64,000 bases of DNA from Acidovorax sp. FJL06. GTDB lineage: Bacteria > Pseudomonadota > Gammaproteobacteria > Burkholderiales > Burkholderiaceae_C. Shown here piece by piece: positions 16,509 to 25,108 of this stretch (the first letter of the stretch is position 1; the number at the start of each line of letters is the position of its first letter). The notes beneath the pieces are model-generated. The model worked only from the letters and a program-made list of their open reading frames with translations, did not search any database and was not told the DNA's origin. Where the stretch lies: contig NZ_QAJR01000029.1 in assembly GCF_003852545.1 (NCBI RefSeq), positions 124,001 through 188,000 of the forward strand, given 5' to 3'. The position numbers and the translations under genes were made by a program.

Positions 16509-17249
16509 TCAGGGGGGCAGCCGCCGCATGCCCGTGAAGGCCTCGAACTCCCAGCTGCGCAGGGCCAGCAGCAGGGTGTAGCCCTCCAGCTCGCGCGGCG
16601 GCAGCTTCTGGTCGGCCAGGTGCTGCTGGGCAAAGTCCTGGGCCACGCGCTGCATGCGCTCCATGAAGGCGGGCGCCAGGCTGCGGCTGATGGTGCCGTG
16701 CACCAGCAGCACGCCTTCGCCCGCGCCGTCGAAGCCCCCGGCAAAGTAGTCGAGCAGCGCGTGCTCGCGGAAGTAGTTCATCACCGGGCCATGGGGCCGC
16801 CAGCGGAAGGTCTTGGCCAGCTTGAGGCGGTAGCGGTTCAGGGGGCGCAGCTCGATGATGCCGATGCGGTCGAGCTGCGCCAGGTACTTGATGCCCTCGG
16901 CCTCGGTGAGGCGGTAGGTGGTGGTCACCTGCTCCAGCGTCCACTGGCTGAGCACGCAGATGGCCATGAGCAAAAGCCGCTTGTCGGCCACCACGGCGCG
17001 CTCCTGCTCCTGGCTCAGCTCCTTGAGCAGGGGCTGGCTCTCGGCCACGCGCCGCGCCAGGTCGGCAAAGTCCAGCGCCAGCGCGCGGCAGATGGCGTCG
17101 ATGCGCGACAGCGGCATGTCGCCCTTGGCCAGCATGCGCTTGACGCTGGACTCGGCCATGCCCAGCTGCTGCGCCAGGTCGGCATAGGTCATCTGGGCGG
17201 CCTTGAGTTCCTTTTTCAGGGCGGTGACGAGGTCGGCGGTGGTGCTCAT
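16509..17249 (-). CDS. HTH transcriptional regulator with C-terminal helical domain
   Basis: A 246-residue regulator. The N-terminal HTH (about residues 20-50: MTYADLAQQLGMAESSVKRMLAKGDMPLSR) is XRE-like; the rest is helical with FRWRPHGPVMNYFREHALLDYF and RELEGYTLLLALRSWEF and matches no effector domain I can name. A 21-bp near-palindrome begins immediately upstream of its start codon and is a likely self-operator. Its stop codon lies inside a short GCGGCTCAGGGGGGC segment that looks like the edge of the dispersed 3'-end element. Confidence 0.82.
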   Translation of the reverse strand: MSTTADLVTALKKELKAAQMTYADLAQQLGMAESSVKRMLAKGDMPLSRIDAICRALALDFADLARRVAESQPLLKELSQEQERAVVADKRLLLMAICVLSQWTLEQVTTTYRLTEAEGIKYLAQLDRIGIIELRPLNRYRLKLAKTFRWRPHGPVMNYFREHALLDYFAGGFDGAGEGVLLVHGTISRSLAPAFMERMQRVAQDFAQQHLADQKLPPRELEGYTLLLALRSWEFEAFTGMRRLPP

Positions 17250-17270
17250 GGGTATCGATTATCAATACCC
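17250..17270. promoter_or_regulatory. Near-perfect palindrome abutting regulator start
   Basis: Outer arms GGGTAT / ATACCC and inner GAT / ATC are symmetric, with one mismatched pair. It touches the start codon of the HTH gene (start at 17249) and lies about 100 bp before the divergent ceramidase-like gene, so binding could repress both. Confidence 0.65.
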
Positions 17271-17372
17271 GGGGTGCCATGGGTAGCCCTTCGCGCGACT
17301 TTTTGGCCAGCGCGCGGCGGGGCGCTGCCCACACTGCGCGGCATCGACCACTCACTCCCGGATGCCACGACC

Positions 17373-18236
17373 ATGACCTTTGCCGTATCCCCTTGCCCTG
17401 CGCGCCGCCAGGCCTTGACCCGCGCAGAAACCGGCCTGCTGCTGGCCGTGGCCGCGCTGCTGGCGCTGGCCCTGTTCGGGCCGGTGCTGCCTGCCAGCGC
17501 ACACCAGCATGCCTTTGCCGACCAGCGGGCGCTGTGGGGCATGCCCTGCGCGCTGGACGTGTTGAGCAACCTGCCCTTTGCCATGGCGGGCCTGTGGGGC
17601 CTGGCGCTGCTGCGCCGGGTGCCGCAGGGGGCGCTGGATGCCCCCACGCAGGCCCTGGCGGCGCTGTTTTTCGTGGGCCTGCTGTGCACGGCCGGGGGCT
17701 CCATGCTCTACCACTGGCAGCCGCAGGATGGGGGCCTGCTGTGGGACCGCATGGGCATGGTGCTGCCGTTTGCGGGCCTGATGGGCCTGGCCGCCGCCAG
17801 CCGGGTGAGCCTGCGCTCTGGAGCGGCGCTGGCCGCCACCGTGCTGCTGGCGGGGTGCGTGGCCGTGGTGGGATGGTCGCGCAGCGGCAACCTGCTGCCC
17901 TGGGCCGTGGTGCAGCTGGGCGGCATGCTGGTGGTGCTGGCCCTGGCCTGCCTGCCCCGCCGCGAGGGCGCACTGGCGCTGCACCTGGGCGCGGTGATGG
18001 CGCTGTATGCGCTGGCCAAGCTCTTCGAAGCCGCCGACCACCCGGTGTTCGAGGCCACGGCGCAATGGGTGTCGGGCCACACCCTCAAGCACCTGCTGGC
18101 GGCGGGCGCCGCCTGGCCGGTGCTGTCGGCACTGGCGGCATTGCGCAACAGCGTCGCCCAGGGCGCGCCGCGCGCCACGCCATCCGGGCAGAATGGCGCC
18201 CACACCGTGGGTGGCGCCCGCCGATCACGCGCCTGA
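17373..18236 (+). CDS. Alkaline-ceramidase-like (CREST superfamily) membrane protein
   Basis: A 287-residue integral membrane protein with seven or so helices. The segment GGSMLYHWQPQDGGLLWDRMGMVLPFAG fits the metal-site motif of the alkaline ceramidase/CREST superfamily (S, YH, WDR with D), and a later HTLKHLLAAGAAW provides further histidines (H..KH). Members are zinc-dependent membrane hydrolases; the bacterial substrate is not established. The C-terminal 25 residues are low complexity. The divergent regulator at 16509-17249 may control it. Confidence 0.72.
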   Translation: MTFAVSPCPARRQALTRAETGLLLAVAALLALALFGPVLPASAHQHAFADQRALWGMPCALDVLSNLPFAMAGLWGLALLRRVPQGALDAPTQALAALFFVGLLCTAGGSMLYHWQPQDGGLLWDRMGMVLPFAGLMGLAAASRVSLRSGAALAATVLLAGCVAVVGWSRSGNLLPWAVVQLGGMLVVLALACLPRREGALALHLGAVMALYALAKLFEAADHPVFEATAQWVSGHTLKHLLAAGAAWPVLSALAALRNSVAQGAPRATPSGQNGAHTVGGARRSRA

Positions 18237-18299
18237 TGCGTGGGCACCGCAAAGACCAACATTCCCAAAAGCCAACCCATCGGAAACGAGGAGAAACGC

Positions 18300-20246
18300 A
18301 TGCACCCCGAGACCCCGTCCGCCAGCGTGGCACCAACCTCAATACCTGCGCACGAGGACCCGAACCAGTTTGCCCTGTTGCGCCAGCGGCGGTTTGCGCC
18401 GTTCTTCTGGACGCAGTTCTCCGGTGCGGCCAACGACAACCTGTTCAAGTTCGCGTTCACGGTGATGGTGACCTACCAGCTCAGCGTGGACTGGCTGCCG
18501 CCCGCGATGGCGGGGCTGGTGATTGGCGCCCTGTTCATCCTGCCGTTCTTGCTGTTTTCGGCCACCTCGGGCCAGCTCACCGACAAGTACGACAAGACGA
18601 AGATGATCCGCTTCGTGAAGAACCTGGAGATCGCCATCATGCTGGTGGCGGCAACCGGGTTCATCGCGGGCAATGTGTCCATCTTGCTGCTGTGCACCTT
18701 CCTGATGGGCGTGCACTCCACGCTGTTCGGGCCCGTCAAGTTTGCCTACATGCCCCAGGTGCTCAGCGAGCGCGAGCTCACGGGGGGCAACGGCATGGTT
18801 GAGATGGGCACCTTTGTGGCCATCCTGCTGGGCAACGTGGCGGGCGGCCTGCTGGTGGCCATCCCCGGCATTGGCCACACCACGGTGGCGATCGCCTGCG
18901 TGGTGGCCGCGCTCATCGGGCGCGCGGTGGCGCAGTTCATCCCCTCGGTGCCCGCCACCGACCCGGGCCTGACCATCAACTGGAACCCCTTCACCGAAAC
19001 CTGGCGCAACCTCAAGCTCGCGCACGGCAACATCGTGGTGTTCCGCTCGCTCTTGGGCATCAGCTGGATGTGGTTCTTCGGCGCGGTGTTCCTGTCGCAG
19101 TTTCCGAGCCTGGCCAAGAACGTGCTGCATGGCAACGAGCAGGTGGCCTCGCTGCTGCTGGTGGTGTTCTCCATCGGCATCGGCATCGGCTCGCTGCTGT
19201 GCGAGGTGCTCTCGCGCCGCCATGTCGAGATCGGCCTGGTGCCGCTCGGCGCCATCGGCATGAGCGTGTTCTCCATCGACCTGTACTTCGCCTCGCGCAG
19301 CCTGCCGCCGTCGGAGATCATGGGCCTGGCGGCCTTCATGGCCCAGGGCGCGCACTGGCGCGTGATGCTGGACCTGGCGCTGCTCAGCCTGTTCGCCGGC
19401 CTGTACAGCGTGCCCATGTACGCGCTGATCCAGATGCGCAGCCAGCCCACGCACCGCGCGCGCATCATCGCGGCCAACAACATCCTCAACGCCCTGTTCA
19501 TGATCGCCAGCTCGCTCATCGCGGGCGCGCTGCTGGGCGCGGGCTTCACCGTGCCACAGATCTTCTTGTTCACCGGCCTGGCGAATGCGGTGGTGGCGTT
19601 CTACATCTTCATGCTGGTGCCCGAGTACCTGCTGCGCTTTGTGGCCTGGGTGTCCTCGCGCTTCGTGTACCGCTTCAAGGTACAGGGCGACGAGCACCTG
19701 CCCTCGGCGGGCGCGGCCATCCTGGCCTGCAACCACGTGAGCTTTGTCGATGCCGTGCTGCTCATGGCCGCCAGCCCCCGGCCCATCTACTTCGTGATGG
19801 ACCACCGCATCTTCCGCGTGCCGGTGCTGGGCTGGCTGTTCCGCCTGGCCAAGGCCATCCCCATCGCGCCGTACAAGGAAGACCCGAAGACCTACGAAGC
19901 GGCTTTCGAGCGCGCCGCGCAGGTGCTGCGCGAAGGCGACCTGCTGGCCATCTTCCCCGAGGGCGGCATCACCAAGGACGGGCAGCTGCAGGAGTTCAAG
20001 GGCGGCATCATGAAGATCATCGAACGCGCACGCGCCGAGGGCATCGAGGCCCCGGTGATCCCCATGGCGCTCACCAACCTGTGGGGCTCGTACTTCAGCC
20101 GCATCGAGCAGGGCGGCGCCATGGTGCGGCCGTTCCGCCGGGGCTTCTACAGCCGCGTGGGCCTGAATGTGGGCTCTGCCGTGGCCCCGGCCGAGGTGCA
20201 GCCCACCTTGCTGCGTGAGCGGGTGCAAAAGCTGCTGGCAGCTTGA
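18300..20246 (+). CDS. MFS lysophospholipid-transporter/PlsC acyltransferase fusion
   Basis: A 648-residue two-domain membrane protein. Residues about 20-425 form an LplT-like MFS transporter starting RFAPFFWTQFSGAANDNLFKF. Residues about 440-648 form a PlsC acyltransferase with the HX4D box NHVSFVDAVLL, FPEGGITKDG, and PVIPMALTN. In E. coli the flippase LplT and the acyltransferase/acyl-ACP synthetase Aas are separate; here transporter and acyltransferase are one chain and the acyl-ACP synthetase domain is absent. The likely job is import and re-acylation of lysophospholipids. ATG at 18300 has an AGGAG box 6-10 nt upstream. Confidence 0.9.
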   Translation: MHPETPSASVAPTSIPAHEDPNQFALLRQRRFAPFFWTQFSGAANDNLFKFAFTVMVTYQLSVDWLPPAMAGLVIGALFILPFLLFSATSGQLTDKYDKTKMIRFVKNLEIAIMLVAATGFIAGNVSILLLCTFLMGVHSTLFGPVKFAYMPQVLSERELTGGNGMVEMGTFVAILLGNVAGGLLVAIPGIGHTTVAIACVVAALIGRAVAQFIPSVPATDPGLTINWNPFTETWRNLKLAHGNIVVFRSLLGISWMWFFGAVFLSQFPSLAKNVLHGNEQVASLLLVVFSIGIGIGSLLCEVLSRRHVEIGLVPLGAIGMSVFSIDLYFASRSLPPSEIMGLAAFMAQGAHWRVMLDLALLSLFAGLYSVPMYALIQMRSQPTHRARIIAANNILNALFMIASSLIAGALLGAGFTVPQIFLFTGLANAVVAFYIFMLVPEYLLRFVAWVSSRFVYRFKVQGDEHLPSAGAAILACNHVSFVDAVLLMAASPRPIYFVMDHRIFRVPVLGWLFRLAKAIPIAPYKEDPKTYEAAFERAAQVLREGDLLAIFPEGGITKDGQLQEFKGGIMKIIERARAEGIEAPVIPMALTNLWGSYFSRIEQGGAMVRPFRRGFYSRVGLNVGSAVAPAEVQPTLLRERVQKLLAA

Positions 20247-20321
20247 GCTGCCACTCAGATCAGCGAGAGCCCAGCCAGCCGGGCCAGGCGCTCGCGCTCC
20301 TCGCGCGCGGTGGATGAATGA

Positions 20322-21338
20322 TCAGCCGTTGCGAAAAAGAAAGCTGTAGGCGTTGAGCGCCGGCACCCCTCCCAGGTGCGCATAGAGCACGCGGGAACCT
20401 TCGGGGAATTCGCCCTTGCGCACCATGTCGATCATGCCGTGCATGGACTTGCCTTCGTACACCGGGTCGGTCAGCATGCCCTCCTGGCGTGCGCACAGGC
20501 GGATGGCTTCGAGCGTGCCTTCGTTGGGCAGGCCGTATTCGGGGCCGCCGTAGCGCGTGTCCAGCACCACGTCCTCGGCGGTGATGTCCTGGCCCAGTTC
20601 GACGAGCTTCGCGGTGTTCTGGGCAATGCGCAGGATCTGCGCGTGCGTCTGCGCGGGTTTGGCCGAGGCGTCGATGCCGATCACCTTGCGCGCGCGGCCA
20701 TCGGCCGCAAAGCCCACCACCATGCCGGCCTGCGTGCTGCCGGTCACCGAGCACACGACGATGTAGTCGAACGCAAAGCCCAGCTCTTTTTCCTGCTGGC
20801 GCACTTCTTCGGCAAAGCCCACAAAGCCCAGGCCGCCGTACGGGTGCTCGGAGCAGCCCGCGGGGATGGGGAAGGGTTTGCCGCCCGCCTTCTTCACGTC
20901 GTCCATGGCCTGCTCCCAGCTGGGGCGGATGCCGATGTCAAAGCCCGCCGCATCCAGGCGCACGTCGGCGCCCATGATGCGGCTCATCTCGATGTTGCCC
21001 ACGCGGTCGTACACCGCGTCGGAGTAGTTCACCCAGTTCTCCTGCACCAGCACGCACTTCATGCCCAGGTGGGCGGCCACGGCGGCCACCTGGCGCGTCT
21101 GGTTGGACTGGATGCCGCCAATCGACACCAGCGTGTCGTAGCCACCTGCGATGGCTTCGGGGATCAGGTATTCGAGCTTGCGCGTCTTGTTGCCGCCGAA
21201 GGCGAGGCCCGAGTTGCAGTCCTCGCGCTTGGCATACAGGTGCACCTTGCCGCCCAGGTGGGCCGACAGGCGCGGCAGCGGCGTGATGGGCGAGGGGCCG
21301 AAGGTGAGCGGGTGGCGGGCAAATTTCTGCAGGTTCAT
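20322..21338 (-). CDS. acdS: 1-aminocyclopropane-1-carboxylate deaminase
   Basis: A 338-residue PLP enzyme, exactly the family length. It cleaves the ethylene precursor ACC to 2-oxobutyrate and ammonia, lowering plant ethylene. Diagnostic residues are all present: the PLP lysine Lys51 ([11 protein letters not shown]), Ser78 (GGIQSN), Tyr268 (EYGL), Tyr294-Glu295 (DPVYEGK) and Leu322 (AHLGGVP). Glu295 and Leu322 separate true ACC deaminases from D-cysteine desulfhydrases. It is transcribed divergently from an Lrp-type regulator, the normal acdR-acdS layout, with operator-like palindromes in between. Confidence 0.96.
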   Translation of the reverse strand: MNLQKFARHPLTFGPSPITPLPRLSAHLGGKVHLYAKREDCNSGLAFGGNKTRKLEYLIPEAIAGGYDTLVSIGGIQSNQTRQVAAVAAHLGMKCVLVQENWVNYSDAVYDRVGNIEMSRIMGADVRLDAAGFDIGIRPSWEQAMDDVKKAGGKPFPIPAGCSEHPYGGLGFVGFAEEVRQQEKELGFAFDYIVVCSVTGSTQAGMVVGFAADGRARKVIGIDASAKPAQTHAQILRIAQNTAKLVELGQDITAEDVVLDTRYGGPEYGLPNEGTLEAIRLCARQEGMLTDPVYEGKSMHGMIDMVRKGEFPEGSRVLYAHLGGVPALNAYSFLFRNG

Positions 21339-21454
21339 GGCGGTTTTCCGGTCGATCAAGGGGTGGTGCAAGAGAGGGCTTGCAGTGCCTTCATCGTAGA
21401 AAAACACGCGCGTCACGTGGTTGCAAATTTGGAATTGATTTCAGCGTTATGGTT

Positions 21455-21467
21455 TTCTGCCGCAGAA
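21455..21467. promoter_or_regulatory. Putative AcdR operator
   Basis: Palindrome TTCTG-CCG-CAGAA in the 160-bp gap between divergent acdS and acdR. Flanking TTTGGAATT (about 21429) and AAATTTCTCCAAA (about 21479) form a wider inverted pair around it. Lrp-type regulators bind such spaced AT-rich half-sites. Confidence 0.6.
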
Positions 21468-21498
21468 TAGTGAAGACAAAAATTTCTCCAAATCAACC

Positions 21499-22014
21499 AT
21501 GTGCGCAACAAAAGTTCGTGCCAAGAATGTGCAGCAGGCCGATGTGTCGGCCGAGCTGGACCGCACCGACAAAGCCATCCTGCGCCAGCTGCAGCGCGAT
21601 GCCTCGCTGTCCAATGTGGCCCTGGCCGAGAAGGTGCACCTGAGCCCGCCCGCCTGCCTGCGCCGCGTGGAGCGGCTCAAGCGCCTGGGGCTCATCGACA
21701 AGGTGGTGGCACTGCTCAACCCCAAGGCCGTGGGCGCGGGCATGCTGGTGATGATTGGCGTGGTGCTGGACCGCTCCACGCCCGAGTCGTTTGCCGAGTT
21801 TGAAAAGGCCGCCGCCAAGATCTCCGGCTGCATGGAATGCCATGTGGTCACCGGCGAGTTCGACTACTTCATGCTGGTGCGCACGCGCGACAACGACAGC
21901 TTCAACCGCCTGCATGCCGAGCAGCTCATCTACCTGCCCGGGGTGCGGCAGGTGCGCTCGTTCATGGTGCTGCGCAATGTGCTGTCGACCACCGAGCTGC
22001 CGATGGCCTTGTAG
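21499..22014 (+). CDS. acdR: Lrp/AsnC-type regulator of ACC deaminase
   Basis: A 171-residue Lrp/AsnC protein. The N-terminal HTH (about residues 20-80) has LDRTDKAILRQLQRDASLSNVALAEKVHLSPPACLRRVERLKRLG; the C-terminal RAM/AsnC ligand domain (about 90-165) has CHVVTGEFDYFMLVRT and LPGVRQVRSFMVL. Divergent position next to acdS identifies it as AcdR, which binds ACC-related signals and activates acdS under suitable conditions. The first 18 residues (MCATKVRAKNVQQADVSA) extend beyond the core domain. Confidence 0.92.
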   Translation: MCATKVRAKNVQQADVSAELDRTDKAILRQLQRDASLSNVALAEKVHLSPPACLRRVERLKRLGLIDKVVALLNPKAVGAGMLVMIGVVLDRSTPESFAEFEKAAAKISGCMECHVVTGEFDYFMLVRTRDNDSFNRLHAEQLIYLPGVRQVRSFMVLRNVLSTTELPMAL

Positions 22015-22029
22015 CGGCCCTGGAGGGGA

Positions 22030-22953
22030 TCACGGGGCGCCGCGCAGCCGCCCCACCACGGCTGCCCAGGCCGGGCCGCCAAACAGGTTGACCACCAGGC
22101 CCGCCATCAGCAGCCCCGCGCCTGCAAAGTGCACGGGCAGCAACTGCTCGCCAAACACCACCCAGCCCGTGGTCAGGCCCACCACCGGCACCAGCAGCGT
22201 GAAGGGCGCCACCCGGTTCACGGGGTAGCGTGACATGAGGTAGGTCCACAGCCCAAAGCCCAGCAGGGTCGAGATCCACGCGATGTAGGCCACGGCAGCC
22301 ATGGATTGGAACGACAGGTGCTGCACAGCGGCCCACACGGTGGCGGGCCCGTCCAGCAGCAGGGACAGCGCCACAAACGGCAGCGGCGCCACCACACTGG
22401 ACCAGACGATGAAGGCAAACTGGTTCATCGGCCCATAGCGCCCCACGGCGCGCGTGACGATGTTGCCGCAGCCCCACAGCGCAGCGGCCGCCACGGTCAG
22501 CGCAAAGCCTGCCAGCGGCATCGCGGCACCATGCGCACTGCCAATCAGCACCAGCCCGCAGCCCGCCAGCGCCAGGCCCGCCACCTGGTTGCCCTGCCAT
22601 TTCTCGCGCAGCCACCAGGCCGCCAGCAGCAGCGTAAAGAACGACTGCGCCTGCAGCACCAGCGAGGCCAGGCCCGACGGCATGCCGATGTGGATGGCGG
22701 TGAACAGCAGCGCAAACTGGCCCACGGCCATGGTCATGCCGTACAGCAGATAGAGCCGCAGCGGCACCTTGGGCGGCTTGACGAACAGCAGCGCCGGAAA
22801 CGCCGCCAGCAGGTAGCGCAGCGCGCCCAGCAGCAGGGGCGGCACATCGGCCACCCCCACCTTGATCACGGCAAAGTTCAGCCCCCAGACGACGATGACA
22901 AGCAGGGCGAGGGCCAGGTCACGGGGGCGCAGGGCAGAGTACATGCTCTGCAT
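22030..22953 (-). CDS. EamA/DMT family transporter
   Basis: A 307-residue drug/metabolite-type exporter with ten predicted helices and two EamA repeats. Features: LALALLVIVVWGLNFAVIKVG at the start, the mid motif GFALTVAAAALWGCGNIVTRAVG opening the second repeat and PVVGLTTGWVVFGEQLLP near the end. It resembles the O-acetylserine/cysteine exporter EamA, but the substrate cannot be read from the sequence. Starts at 22953 (MQSM) and 22944 (MYSA) are both possible. It converges on acdR with 15 bp between stops. Confidence 0.88.
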   Translation of the reverse strand: MQSMYSALRPRDLALALLVIVVWGLNFAVIKVGVADVPPLLLGALRYLLAAFPALLFVKPPKVPLRLYLLYGMTMAVGQFALLFTAIHIGMPSGLASLVLQAQSFFTLLLAAWWLREKWQGNQVAGLALAGCGLVLIGSAHGAAMPLAGFALTVAAAALWGCGNIVTRAVGRYGPMNQFAFIVWSSVVAPLPFVALSLLLDGPATVWAAVQHLSFQSMAAVAYIAWISTLLGFGLWTYLMSRYPVNRVAPFTLLVPVVGLTTGWVVFGEQLLPVHFAGAGLLMAGLVVNLFGGPAWAAVVGRLRGAP

Positions 22954-23039
22954 TTTCGGGCCCCTGGCGGACCGGTGGCCGTGCGTTTCAGGACCTGCCT
23001 GGTGCGAAAACGGACAAGCCCCGGGGGTGGTCCAGGCCG

Positions 23040-24221
23040 TTACGCCGGTTCGACGGTGAAGCTCAGCCCCGCGTGGGCCTGCAGCCGCGCGATCAGCTTG
23101 TCGCCCAGCGCGGGGGCAGTGGTCCAGATGCCGCCCGGAGTCGCGGTGGCATCCTGCAGCAGGCACACCGCCGCCTCGGTGATCATCTTGGAGGTGGAGC
23201 CATAGCCCGGGTCGCGGTCGCCCTTCACGCCCACGCGCAGGGTGTTGCCTGCGTCGTCGGAGCCCAGGAACAACACGTCATAAAACCCGTTCTCGCGCTC
23301 CTCGCGCGAAGGGCCTTCGCCCGGTTGGGGGCCCTTGTCCGAGCCCAGCGACTTGTCGCCCGCCACGGCGTTGGCGATGGCCTCGCCCTTTTCACCGGGG
23401 CCGGTGATGAGCATTTCGTCGTACACGAAGTCGGTGCCGTAGGCGTGCTGCAGCAAGAAGTTGGAGCGGTGCACATTGCGCGTGTTGATGGCCGCCATCA
23501 CGAACGGGGCCACCCAGATGCCGTCGCCCAGGGCCTCGTCCACCATGGGCTTGTGGCCCGAGGGCTGGCGCGGGCCTTCGAAGCCGGGCGTGAGCGAGAA
23601 CGGGTTCTTCAGCAGGTCCAGCACCGCAGGGTGGGTGGCGGCTGCGGCCATGGTGGCCTTCAGGCTCGCGGCCGTGCCGCCCGAGAAGGTGCCCTTCATC
23701 TTGCGCACCCGGCCGCGCACGCGGGGGGCGGGGTGGCCGAAGCGCTGGGCAAATTCCTTTTGCAGCAGAAACACGCCCAAATCGAACGGGATGGAGTCGA
23801 ACCCGCACGAGAACACGATGCGTGCGCCGCTGGCCTTCGCCGTGGCCTCGTGCGCGTCGATCATCTGGCGCATCCAGGCGGGCTCGCCGCACAGGTCCAC
23901 GTAGTCCACGCCGCTGGCGGCGCAGGCGGCCACCAGTTCGTTGCCATACAGCTGGTAGGGGCCCACGGTGGTCAGCACCAGGCGGGTCTGGGCCATCAGC
24001 GCCTGCAGGCTGGCGGGGTTGCTGGTGTCGGTCACGACCAGCGGGGTGTCGGCCGGGGCGCCCAGCTCGTCGCGCACGGCGGCCAGCTTGTCGGCGCTGC
24101 GCCCGCCCATGGCCCAGCGCAGGCCGCTGCCTGCGGGGTAGCGTTGCAGCAGGTATTCCACCACCAGGCGGCCTGTGAAGCCGGTGGCGCCGTGGACGAC
24201 GAGGTCAAAAGGTGGGGTCAT
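23040..24221 (-). CDS. Saccharopine dehydrogenase-like / trans-acting enoyl reductase family protein
   Basis: A 393-residue NAD(P)-binding protein. N-terminal Rossmann motif is DLVVHGATGFTGRLVVEYL (GxTGxxG). Family blocks include RWAMGGRSADKL, TVGPYQLYGNELVAACAASGVDYVDLCGE and SCGFDSIPFDLG. The C-terminus covers a substrate domain ending SFTVEPA. Homologues of this type include mycobacterial trans-acting enoyl reductases and eukaryotic SCCPDH; the substrate here is unknown. The gene is monocistronic with an 86-bp gap to the EamA gene. Confidence 0.85.
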   Translation of the reverse strand: MTPPFDLVVHGATGFTGRLVVEYLLQRYPAGSGLRWAMGGRSADKLAAVRDELGAPADTPLVVTDTSNPASLQALMAQTRLVLTTVGPYQLYGNELVAACAASGVDYVDLCGEPAWMRQMIDAHEATAKASGARIVFSCGFDSIPFDLGVFLLQKEFAQRFGHPAPRVRGRVRKMKGTFSGGTAASLKATMAAAATHPAVLDLLKNPFSLTPGFEGPRQPSGHKPMVDEALGDGIWVAPFVMAAINTRNVHRSNFLLQHAYGTDFVYDEMLITGPGEKGEAIANAVAGDKSLGSDKGPQPGEGPSREERENGFYDVLFLGSDDAGNTLRVGVKGDRDPGYGSTSKMITEAAVCLLQDATATPGGIWTTAPALGDKLIARLQAHAGLSFTVEPA

Positions 24222-24499
24222 GGTGGGGTCTCCGTCAATCAAACAGGCCGGCGCAGGCCGCTGGTGGTGCCGTGCCGGGGTGCGTGCCATTCTCTTTGGC
24301 AGGGCCGGCGGGCTCTGTCGCGCAGGTGCGCTGCATGGCCTGCGTAGGGTGTAAACAACGGGGTTTTCGAGAAAAAGTACCGCCAAACGATACTTTGCAG
24401 GCTGCGGGTGGCCACTGTTACGGTTGAATGCAGACACGCAAGTTACGTCTGGGCACCATCCGTCCCGTGTTCAACCAACGCCCCCAGGGCACCACGGCA

Positions 24500-24988
24500 A
24501 TGTCTTCTTCTCCCATCGTTGTTCAGCGTGACACCAAGGCCTGGCAGCTGCAGGTGTGGGTTTCGTTCGGCATCGCGGTTTTTCTGTGTGCCGTGGGCCT
24601 GGCCTGGTTGCCTGGCGAGCAGCTGGAGCAGGCCTTCATGGTGATGGGCTATGTGTTCTGCCTCTCGGCCGCGTTTGTGCTGGCCAAGTTCGTGCGGGAC
24701 AACGAGAGCGCCACGCGCCGTGGCGGAGGGGACACCCCCATGTGGAAGCTGGTGGTGTGGGGCGGTTTTGCGGTGGCCATGGGCCTGACGGGCTGGGGCC
24801 TGCTGAGCATGGGCATCAATGTGACCTACAAGGCCTTTCTGGGGGTGAGCTGGCTGTACCTCATCACCACGGCCTTCACACTGGCCAAGATGCTGCGCGA
24901 CCGCCACGAGGCCGATCTGATCGAAGCCCGCCTGCAAGGCCGCCGCGAAGCTGCGCAGGCGGCGGCCCATGGCAACAGCGCGAACTGA
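24500..24988 (+). CDS. YiaA/YiaB-type inner membrane protein
   Basis: A 162-residue membrane protein with four helices arranged as two similar pairs. The first pair has AWQLQVWVSFGIAVFLCAVGLAWLPG and FCLSAAFVLAKFVRDNE; the second has WKLVVWGGFAVAMGLTGWGLLSMG and YLITTAFTLAKMLRDRHE. The duplicated (F/L)AK(F/M)(V/L)RD end is the YiaAB repeat signature. Function is unknown. ATG at 24500 is preferred over an in-frame ATG at 24428, because the repeat begins soon after it. Confidence 0.85.
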   Translation: MSSSPIVVQRDTKAWQLQVWVSFGIAVFLCAVGLAWLPGEQLEQAFMVMGYVFCLSAAFVLAKFVRDNESATRRGGGDTPMWKLVVWGGFAVAMGLTGWGLLSMGINVTYKAFLGVSWLYLITTAFTLAKMLRDRHEADLIEARLQGRREAAQAAAHGNSAN

Positions 24989-25108
24989 GCGCATCGGATG
25001 TGTGCAGGCGGCAACCCGCCGCCCTGCTGGTGATTTTTCTTGTCTGGTCTTCCGACCCGGTCCACCCGGCGCCCTGGATGCGCGCAGGGGCCGCACCCTG
25101 AGGAGTGA

